Source: Cytophagaceae bacterium
GTDB lineage: Bacteria > Bacteroidota > Bacteroidia > Cytophagales > Cytophagaceae
Direction: 5' to 3'
Assembly: GCA_025454925.1 (NCBI GenBank)
Contig: JALONM010000021.1
Span: forward strand, 1 to 50,194
Length of the DNA stretch: 50,194 bases
Part shown: in pieces, positions 24,521 to 34,000 of the stretch
Numbering within the stretch: position 1 is the stretch's first letter
Layout of the letters: each line of letters opens with the position of its first letter
The notes under the pieces: generated by a model
What the model was told of the DNA's origin: nothing
What the model saw: only the letters and a program-made list of their open reading frames with translations
Databases searched by the model: none
Position numbers and translations under genes: made by a program

Positions 24521-25329
24521 TTAAGATACTACCAACCTCTAAGGTTCAGAAAATCTGGATTTGTTTACTATTCATCCTTCTGAACGTTGAAGGATGCCAC
24601 TTTTATGAGGGTTGGACAAAATGATAATTACTCATTCCTATAAAAGCAAATACCCCCGATGTGGACCGGGGGTATTTGAGTAAAACTAAACAGGTTATGA
24701 ACTAATTGTGTTATCTGATCATGGATACCTTTTCAAGCTAATTAGGTAAACATGAAATACTGAAAAATGTTAATTTTCTTAGATTTTCATCTTTTTTTGT
24801 TCGTTTAATTCTATTTGCAGCTGGTTTTTCTCTTTTGATCAGTTAATTCATCCCAATTTCATTTTTTTCAAAAGACTAATTAACTCTTTCTTTTCTATCG
24901 GAACTATGCTAATGATACTATCCGTTCACGGATTGCATATCCTGGTTAATAATTCATTTCTTAGAAAATAAAGGTGTTTATTATATAGATTTCCATTTAG
25001 TCAAATAACTCAGGTGAAGAATTTCTGTTGAGAAATTAGATTTTAATAACCAACCTCAGCAGAGTGTTGAGATGGATTAGGAACGAATTTAGTGATGGGG
25101 AAATAAATTTCACCAAGGAGGCTGAAAACGGAAACATAAGAATAAGGATCATACAGGCAGGTCATCAAAACAAATGGAGACCGATCAAAAAGAAGATCAG
25201 TAGTCACGAATAGACCCAATGAATCAGTAAGGGTACGCCAATATGTGTGACTGAATTACTATTAAAATGTGGGAAACATATTTTTTAATTCTACTAATGA
25301 AAATAAATACCAAACAATCTTTCTAGATC
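24521..25329. other. AT-rich intergenic region without a supported gene
   Basis: About 800 bases downstream of aguA. A weak hairpin ATCCTTC / GAAGGAT lies at 24574-24595 and a strong one at 24647-24678. One short plus frame (25064-25213, 49 codons from a GTG) has ordinary amino-acid composition but no recognisable family and could be debris. Frequent stops in all frames elsewhere. No tRNA, repeat array or insertion sequence is seen. Confidence 0.4.
24647..24678. terminator. Strong GC hairpin, probable terminator
   Basis: CAAATACCCCCG (24647-24658) pairs with CGGGGGTATTTG (24667-24678), loop of eight. It has T-rich flanks only on the minus strand (GTATTTGCTTTTAT), but on the plus strand it lies 126 bases after aguA and may end that transcript. 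Confidence 0.55.
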
Positions 25330-25533
25330 TTATCGAATGTAGAGAAGATTCGTCTTTTTAAGTAAGCTAGAAGTCATGGAAGTGTTAGAAGACTTAGTCG
25401 TAACTTCTTTTGTTTGAAGTTCCGGGTGATTGTTAAACGTATTTTTACTGGTAACAAATCCCATCAGAACTAATGCAAATAGACATGACATTTTGCCCAA
25501 AAAGAGCTTATCAGAGTAATCCAACTTCATCAT
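25330..25533 (-). CDS. Possible small exported protein
   Basis: 67 residues starting MMKLDYSDKLFLGK, with a hydrophobic stretch (MSCLFALVLMGFV, about 15-27) and a polar Ser/Thr/Lys tail. It resembles a small signal-bearing or single-pass protein. No homologous family is recognised, and the surrounding DNA is AT-rich and otherwise empty, so it may be a chance frame. Confidence 0.35.
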   Translation of the reverse strand: MMKLDYSDKLFLGKMSCLFALVLMGFVTSKNTFNNHPELQTKEVTTKSSNTSMTSSLLKKTNLLYIR

Positions 25534-25976
25534 ATTCCACTGTAATTAGTTAAAATTAATACTTTTAATTGTTAAAACGTAACCATTTTAAGAAAAAATT
25601 ACATTATTTAAACTTTAAAATAGTTAATCTTCTATCAATGAATTAATTATTGTAATTAAGTCGTACGATTAAAAACGTATTATGATTCGTTTTGGTTACC
25701 ATCGGAGGTTTGTTTTTAAAGCGAATTACATTTTTACATTTTTTCAAAAGGTTTTAAGTCGTAACGGGATTTCATTGTCACCGCAATCACTTTCGTTTTT
25801 GATTTTACATCCAGATGGAATTTTTTTACGGAATGGATAAAAATGCTAATGAATTCTTCTAAAATAAAAATGATCTACGACGATCTACCTAATTTGTACG
25901 TTTAATAGTTTTAATGACACTTCATAATTATTGATATTTGTCAATTATTACGTGATATTTTTTTTTAGGTTATACC
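25534..25976. other. AT-rich leader region upstream of the phosphatase gene
   Basis: About 440 bases with no open frame of interest. It must carry the promoter(s) of the phosphatase gene and perhaps of the small minus-strand gene; no exact TAnnTTTG box was found. GATATTTG near 25930 is two mismatches from it. Confidence 0.4.
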
Positions 25977-26456
25977 ATGAAAATAAAAATCCTATTTGTG
26001 TGTCTGGGGAATATTTGTCGATCGCCAATGGCAGAGGCTGTTTTTAAAGAAGAGCTGAGAAAGAATGGCTTAGAAGAGAAGGTGGATTGCGATTCTGCCG
26101 GAACAGCGGGCTATCATATTGGATCTTCGCCGGATAAACGAACCCTGCAAGTGCTGGCAGAACATGGAATATCAACACCTCATCTGGCCAGAAAGTTAGA
26201 GAAGGCAGATGCTAACCGTTTCGATTATGTGATGGTGATGGATGAATCAAATTATTCCGATACGGTTTCTTTGATCGGAATTCAGCATTCTTCAAAAGTG
26301 TTTTTGTTTCGGGAATTCGATCAGGCAGACTCCATTGATCTGGAAGTGCCTGATCCGTATCATGGAACCATGAAGGATTTTAATTTTGTGTACGAGCTCT
26401 GTTTAAAATCCAGTCAAGGACTTATTCGATATCTAAGAGTCAATCATTCTATGTAA
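25977..26456 (+). CDS. Low-molecular-weight protein tyrosine phosphatase
   Basis: 159 residues, normal for the family. The active-site loop CLGNICRS gives the Cx5R motif (Cys9 to Arg15) directly after the first beta strand, and the general-acid Asp lies in VPDPYHG near residue 124. FDYVMVMDESNY matches the conserved middle strand. Bacterial members dephosphorylate tyrosine kinases of exopolysaccharide synthesis or act on small phosphoesters. No kinase or capsule genes are in the window, so the partner is unknown. A metallophosphoesterase gene follows after 79 bases. Confidence 0.93.
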   Translation: MKIKILFVCLGNICRSPMAEAVFKEELRKNGLEEKVDCDSAGTAGYHIGSSPDKRTLQVLAEHGISTPHLARKLEKADANRFDYVMVMDESNYSDTVSLIGIQHSSKVFLFREFDQADSIDLEVPDPYHGTMKDFNFVYELCLKSSQGLIRYLRVNHSM

Positions 26457-26535
26457 AGAATGGTATTCATACGCTTTTCATAATTTCTTGCCCGTATGGA
26501 TAAGATCAGATTAATTACAGCTAAAAGTTTTAAGC

Positions 26536-27777
26536 ATGCAGCAGAATAGACTATTGTTTTTCGGAATCATTACCAGTGTTATTTTTCTTATTGACTGGTA
26601 TGCATTTCAGGGAATAAAAGAATTGATTAGTGGATTTGGAGTAACGACCAGAAGAGTATTAACGATTGTATATTGGGGCTTTACGGTTTGTAGTTTATTG
26701 CTTGCCCTAGGCATTGGAACCGGAGTGTTGGAAAGATCGGGCGGAGTGCCCAGAATGATTACAATGGGTATGTTTATGACGATCTTTGTAACAAAGCTGG
26801 TATTCATTTTATTTGTTGCGACGGATGATGTTATTCGACTGATGCGATGGGCGTACCAATCGTTGTTTCCTTCTATGAACGCAGCGCAAGATGTTTCTCG
26901 ATTGAAATTTTTATTAAAAATAGGAGCGGGGGTAGCGTCCATTCCTTTTGTTGGAATGACCTGGGGCGTGGTGAATGGAGCTCATGATTATAGAATACGA
27001 AGAGAACGAATCGCTCTTCCTAACTTGCCAGGTTCATTCAAGGGTTTAAAAATTGCCCAACTATCGGATGTTCATGCCGGCAGCTTTTATAATAAGGCGG
27101 CTGTTCAACGGGGGATTGATATGTTGATGGAACAAAAGCCGGACGTCATTTTTTTTACAGGAGATTTAGTGAATAATGTAGCTTCTGAAATGCTGGAATA
27201 TAAAGAGTTGTTTGCCCAGCTAAAAGCTCCTATGGGCGTATATTCCACCTTAGGAAATCATGATTATGGAGATTATGTTCCATGGGAAAGCCTTGAGGAA
27301 AAACAAAAAAATCTTCAGCAATTGATGCAGATACACAAAGAAATGGGCTGGGATCTATTGATGAATGAACATCGTGTTTTAGAAAAAAATGGGGAGAAAA
27401 TTGCAGTCATCGGAATTGAAAATTGGGGAGCGAAAGGTCGTTTTCCCAAATATGGAAAGCTCCATAAAGCTTATGCAGGTACCCAGGAATACCCTGTAAA
27501 ATTATTGCTATCCCACGACCCTAGCCATTGGGACGCACAAGTACGTAAAGACTATCCTGATATAGATATAATGTTTGCTGGTCATACTCACGGTATGCAA
27601 TTTGGTGTAGAAAACACCATTGTAAAATGGAGTCCGGTAAAATATATGTACCAGCAATGGGCAGGATTGTATGCAGAAGGCAATCAATACTTGTATGTAA
27701 ATCGTGGATTCGGATTCATCGGTTTTCCCGGGCGCGTGGGTATTTGGCCAGAAATTGCCATGATTGAATTGGTATAA
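26536..27777 (+). CDS. Membrane-anchored metallophosphoesterase (YkuE/YaeI-like)
   Basis: 413 residues. The first about 150 form four membrane helices (near 5-23, 38-62, 74-97 and 125-147). The rest is a calcineurin-type phosphoesterase: AQLSDVHAGSF, FFTGDLVNN, LGNHDYGDY, LLSHDPSHW and FAGHTHGMQFG supply all five metal-ligand motifs. Related YkuE/YaeI enzymes act on UDP-diacylglucosamine or similar lipids at the membrane surface; the substrate here is inference. The site may face either side, as topology was not resolved. Probably co-transcribed with the phosphatase upstream. Confidence 0.9.
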   Translation: MQQNRLLFFGIITSVIFLIDWYAFQGIKELISGFGVTTRRVLTIVYWGFTVCSLLLALGIGTGVLERSGGVPRMITMGMFMTIFVTKLVFILFVATDDVIRLMRWAYQSLFPSMNAAQDVSRLKFLLKIGAGVASIPFVGMTWGVVNGAHDYRIRRERIALPNLPGSFKGLKIAQLSDVHAGSFYNKAAVQRGIDMLMEQKPDVIFFTGDLVNNVASEMLEYKELFAQLKAPMGVYSTLGNHDYGDYVPWESLEEKQKNLQQLMQIHKEMGWDLLMNEHRVLEKNGEKIAVIGIENWGAKGRFPKYGKLHKAYAGTQEYPVKLLLSHDPSHWDAQVRKDYPDIDIMFAGHTHGMQFGVENTIVKWSPVKYMYQQWAGLYAEGNQYLYVNRGFGFIGFPGRVGIWPEIAMIELV

Positions 27778-28089
27778 ACTCGTAGTCTGCTGATACCATA
27801 ATACTTCTTTTTACGTAGTAAAAGTGCGGAATTTGCATTTCGTATACTTCTATTATTTTTTGGAAAAGGCCTTTTTTAAATATTAAAAAGGTCGGATGTT
27901 CTCCGTTAATATTTTACTTCCTTGATTTTTAGCGGTTGAGCAAGTATGTTGAAAAATTAACAAACCTTGCATTCTCTTCTCCGTTAAATCCAAATGAAAT
28001 TAGTACCCAAAAACCAAACCTTACTGACGGTCTTTTTTCACTGATCACTTTCAGTGTCCTATTTAATAATTGTTTAACTAATTGCTGAG
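27778..28089. other. Leader region of the SprB-repeat gene
   Basis: 312 bases without a gene. An imperfect inverted repeat GGCCTTTTTTAA / TTAAAAAGGTC lies around 27867-27893 and may end the upstream transcript. A small perfect hairpin CACTGA-N6-TCAGTG occurs at 28039-28056, inside the presumed 5' leader of the next gene. No exact consensus promoter was found. Confidence 0.4.
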
Positions 28090-31000
28090 ATGAAAAAAAT
28101 AAGTTTTTTTCTACTGGGACTCGTCTGCACTTTTTTGTTCCTGGAAAGCCGTGCGCAGGTATCACCTCCAAGCGGAGTGCGAGTAACTCAGGCCCCTATC
28201 ACGGTGGTCAAGTTGGTATATGCCAAACATAACCTCTGTAGTGGCGACAAAAAAGGTGCCATTAATATCGATGTATCAGGAGGTGTTCCGCCTTATTCCT
28301 ATCGATGGAGCAATGGTTCCACTACTCAAGATATTACGGGTTTGCAAGCGGGTACCTATAAGGTAATGGTGGCTGACGCAAATAAATGTAAGGATAGTTT
28401 AACAGTAGAAATTACGGAGCAACCACGATTAGTTCTGACGGAAGATTCTGTTTCTGATATCTTGTGTTACGGATATAAAAAAGGAGCGGTTCACATCAGT
28501 GTTAAAGGTGGTACAGCTCCCTATAAATACAGTTGGAGCAATGGAGCTACAACGGAAGATATATCCAATATTAATGCTGGCTCTTACTCAGTGTTAGTTT
28601 CGGATGCTAATAACTGTCAGGAAATTCTTTCTTCAGAGGTTAAGCAAAACCCTCTGATTGTACGATCCATCGACGATGTTAAAAATATTAAATGTAATGG
28701 TGATTCTACCGGCAAGGTAGATATTACTGTTTCTGGAGGTATTCCACCTTATTCATACATTTGGAACAATGGGTCCACCAGCGAAGATCTCGCTAATCTA
28801 AAGGCCGGTAAATATACTGTTATTGTAACGGATGCCAACGGATGTAAAGAGGCTTCCAACACAACCGTTTCAGAACCATCCAAAATGTCTGTTCTGGTAG
28901 AAGAAGTAAAGCATATCAAATGTAACGGAAGCAATAGCGGTGCCATCAGTATTTCTGTAAACGGCGGAGTTGCTCCTTATAAATATAAGTGGAGCAACGG
29001 AGCTGTTTCGCAAGACATTAATGGTGTGGTAGCCGGCTTTTACAAAGTACTGGTAACTGATGCGAATGGATGTTCCATGGAAGCTTCCGCTACCATCAAT
29101 GAACCCGAGTTGTTAATTGCCGCGGTATCACAACAAGTGAATGTTTCTTATTTCGGAGGATCAAACGGATCCATTCAGGTGAAAGTATCGGGTGGTGTTG
29201 CTCCGTATAAGTATACCTGGAGCAATGGAGCCACTACAAAAGATATTTCTGGATTGAAAGCAGGCAGTTATTCCTTGCTTGTTACAGATGCAAACGGATG
29301 TAGCAAAAATATTTATGTGATGATTACAGAACCAAAGCTTCTGGTTTTGGCATTGGAACAAGTGAAAAACATCAAGTGTAACGGTGATAAAGTGGGAGCT
29401 ATTCAAGTAGCCGTTACTGGAGGTGTTACTCCTTATACATACAAATGGAATAACGGAGCAACGACCGAAGATATTACTGAATTGCCGGCTGGAAATTATA
29501 CGTTGGAAGTGACCGATGCTAATGGAATTAAGAAAAGTATTTCGGCTACCATTACTCAGCCAGAATATTTTGATGCAAAATTACTTTCGGTAACCAATAT
29601 TGATTGTTACGGAGAGTATAAGGGAGGTGTATCTATAGGAGTAAGCGGTGGAGTGCTGCCGTATAAGTTTAAATGGAGTAATGGCGCCAATACTCAGAAT
29701 ATTACTGCGGTTCCCTTTGGAAATTATTCCGTTGAAATTCACGATGCAAACAGTTGTGTGCGCACCATAAGCACCACCGTAAATCAATCGCCCGAAATTA
29801 TTGCCAACATTGGTGAAATTAAAAATGTACTTTGTTATGCAGACAAGACAGGTGCAATCAATGTTTCGGTTTCAGGAGGGGTTGCACCGTATACCTATGT
29901 TTGGAGCAATGGAACTATGAGTCCTAATTTATCTAATGTGGCTTCTGGAGAATATTCAGTGACAATCAAAGATGCAAAGAGTTGCACGAAAATGTTGAAA
30001 GCAAAAGTTACTCAACCTAATTTGCTTACGGTTGCCAAAGAAACTCAAAAAGAAGTATCGTGTTTTGGCAAAAGCAATGGTTCGGTAAACCTGACAGTAG
30101 AAGGTGGGGTGGCTCCATATAAGTATGCATGGAGTAATGGGACTTCCAATAAAAGCTTGAACAATGTTCCTTCCGGTGCCTACTCTGTAAAAGTGTCGGA
30201 TGTTAACGGATGTACGGCGTCGTTAAGCACTACCATAGCTCAACCAACCAAGTTGATAAGTTCTTTAGATGGTGTCAACAATGTATTGTGTAACGGTGAT
30301 GCAAAAGGCGCGGTAAATATTTCGGTTACCGGTGGAGTGGCACCTTATTCGTATAAGTGGAACAATGGTTCCGCTACTCAGGATTTGATCGATGTGAAAG
30401 CGGGATCCTATTCTGTGCTGATAGCCGATGCGAATGGTTGCAAGGATACGATTAAAGCAACCATTACTCAAAATACCTCCTTGTTGGCTAAAGTACTGAA
30501 CGAAAAAGACATCAAATGTAATGGAGATAAAAAAGGCGCCATCGATATTTCTGTAAGCGGTGGGGTAGCCCCATATACCTATAAATGGAGTAACGGAAGC
30601 ATCACTCAGAATATCTTAGATGTTCAAGCGGGTATGTATACCGCCATTATCACCGATGCTGTAGGTTGTGTGAAATCGATTACTTCTAAAATTTCTGAAC
30701 CTCCATTGTTCACTGCTCGCATGGACGCTAAGTCGGATGTGAAATGTTTTGGTGATAGCACTGGTTCTATCAGTATTTCTGTAAAAGGTGGCGTAGCACC
30801 ATATGCCTATAAATGGTCGAATGGATCCTCTGAACAAGATATTACTTCTTTAAGAGCGGGTGAGTATTCTGTGAAAATCAATGATGCGAACGGTTGTTTA
30901 CAAAACATCACGGCCCGCATTACTCAGCCTACCACCTTGTTGGCGAATGTAGAATCTGTTTCGAATTTGAAATGTGCTGGAGATAATAGTGGAGTCGTGA

Positions 31001-34000
31001 ACATTTCAGTGAAAGGCGGTACCAGTCCGTATTCTTTCTCCTGGAGTGATGGATCTGCGGCTGAGGATTTAACAAATGCGTTGGCTGGTAATTATCAGGT
31101 AAAAATTAACGATGCCAATGGCTGCTCAAGATCGCTGAAAGCTACCATCACTGAGCCTGTTAAAATGGAAGTTGAACTACTTTCCAAGAAGGATATCAAT
31201 TGCTTTGGAGAGAAGAAAGGAGCAGCCAGCATTTCAGTTACGGGTGGTGTTGCACCTTACACATATAGCTGGAGTAACGGTAGCACGACCAAAGATATTT
31301 TGGATGTGCCAGCAGGAAATTATACAGTTATTGTAAAAGACTCCAAAGGATGTTTGGCAAGCTTGAGTGTAAGCATTGCTCAGCCTTCCTTGCTTAGCGC
31401 AAAAGTAGACGAAGTAAAGAATGTGTTGTGTGCCGGTGATACAACCGGTTCCGTTAATGTTTCTGTAAAGGGTGGTTCGGCACCGTATTCTTATAAATGG
31501 AGTAATTTATTTACCTCGGAAGATTTAACACAAGTAAAGTCCGGAAATTATTCCATGACAGTAACCGATGCGAAAGGTTGTACACAGAGTTTAAGCGCTA
31601 CCATTACCAGTCCTCCGGCACTTGTGCCATATTTTGAATCGGTTCGAAATGTGCTTTGTTCAGGCGAAAAATCTGGGATTGTGAATATTTCTATCAATGG
31701 GGGTGTTGCTCCATATCAATACAAGTGGAACAATGGCGCTACCACGCAGGACCTTACCAATATTGGAGCAGGAGATTATTCCGTAAGCATTCGTGATGCC
31801 AATGGATGTGTGGGCAAATCCATCACCGCCAGTATCAAAGAACCATCAGAATTAGTTGCTGAAGTGGCTGAGGTTAAAAATGTGCAACATTATGGCGAGT
31901 CCAATGGAGCCGTTTCCTTGAAAGTTTCTGGTGGTGTGGCTCCTTATAAATTCAGTTGGAGTAACAGTGCCATCACTCAGAATTTATCATTGGTTCCTGC
32001 CGGTAATTATAGTTGTCTGGTTACCGATGCGAATGGATGTTTAAAAACCGTTGATCAATTGGTAACTCAACCATCTTCGCTCGAAGCAATCGTAGAGTCC
32101 GTTCGTAACATCAAATGTTTTGGGAATACTGATGGAGCGGTAAGTGTGGCGGTCAAAGGCGGAACGCCTCCTTACACGTATACCTGGAGTAACGGTGCTA
32201 AAACGGAAGACTTAGCGGAAGTTGCAGCAGGGAATTATTCGGTAACAGTATCGGATGCCATAGGTAATAAAAAGGTGTTGAATGCAACAGTAACTCAGCC
32301 ATCAGCTTTCCAATTAAAAATAGAAAAGGTGAAAAGCCTAAGTTGTTTTGAAAGTAATAATGGATCGGTTATTACCAGTGTTTCCGGTGGAACGCCTCCG
32401 TATCGATTCGATTGGAGCAACGGAAATAAAACCAATGATCTAATGAATGCACCAGGTGGAGATTATACGGTAACAGCCACCGATGCGAATGGTTGCGAAC
32501 GTAATGAAAAAGTGAGTATTAAAGAGCCTTCAGAATTATTGGTTAAAACTGTTGCTGTAAAAAATCTGAAATGTGCTAACGATAAAAATGGATCTGTAGA
32601 CATCGACGTTACGGGTGGGGTAGGTCCTTATTCATACAGTTGGTCAACAGGTGCTAAAACACAGGATTTGGTAAACGCCAGTGCTGCTAGTTACTCAGTG
32701 AGAGTGATGGATGCTAATGGTTGCGTTAAAACCCTTGCCGAAACAGTTACCGAGCCAGATATGCTAAGCGTAGATATTGCCTCTTTAAAGCATAATAATT
32801 GCGCCAAAGACAAGAATGGTTCGGTTCAGTTAAACGTGACAGGGGGTGTGGCTCCGTATAAATATACTTGGAAGCATGGTGCCACCACGCAAAACATTCA
32901 GAATTTGAGCTCCGGAGATTACATGGTAACGGTTTCGGATTCCAATGGATGCGTAGCAAAAGCAGAAGCGGAAATTGAAGAACCAACACCATTGGTGGTT
33001 ACCAAAGATCTACTTAAAAATGTTAAATGTTCTGGTGATAATACAGGAGAAATCAATGTTTCTGTTTCTGGCGGTGTGCAACCTTATTCATACAAATGGT
33101 CTAATGGTGCCACCACCCAAGATTTGACTCAATTGCCTGTTGGAAATTATACTTTATCTGTTTCGGATGCGAATGCTTGCTCGAATAATGATATAGCTAT
33201 TTCATTGAACGAACCAGAAAAATTGCAAGTGGCACTTGATTCTGTAAACAATATCTCTTGCAGTGGAAGCCGAATCGGTGGTGTGTATATTTCAGTGAAA
33301 GGTGGTGCGAAACCATACATGTTTAATTGGAATAACGGTTCAATTTCTGAAGACTTAACAAGAGTTTCTTCGGGAGATTATACAGTTGTAATTAAAGATG
33401 CAAATGGATGTACTGAAACCATTTCTACCAAAGTGAGCGAGCCATCTTTATTATCGTTATCACTTACCAACACTAAAAATGTTAAATGCGCCGGTGACAA
33501 TGATGGAGCTATCGACATTGCGGTGAACGGTGGAACAGCTCCCTATGAGTACAAATGGAGTAATGGTGCAAACACACAAAATATATCCGGCATTGCAGGA
33601 GGAGAATATTCTGTGTTAGTAAAAGATGCCTTAGGTTGTACTCAAAATCTTAAGGTCTCCATTGCTCAACCTCCAACACTTATCAAGTCTATCGATGCGG
33701 TAACAAATTTGAAGTGTAACAACGATAATTCCGGAGAAATTCACCTTACCGTGGTTGATGGGGTTCCTCCTTATACTTATCAGTGGAGCAACGGATCTTC
33801 TTCCCAGGATTTAATTGGTGTTCCTGCTGGAAAATATTCAGTGGTGATAACTGAAGGAAACGGCTGTCAGCATACTATTACATCCGATATTACGGAGCCT
33901 TCTGTCTTTACTTCCGAAATTGTTAATGTAACCAATATCAAATGTCACGGACAAAAAACAGGTGCCATTGATTTAAAAGTAAACGGTGGTGTAGCCCCGT

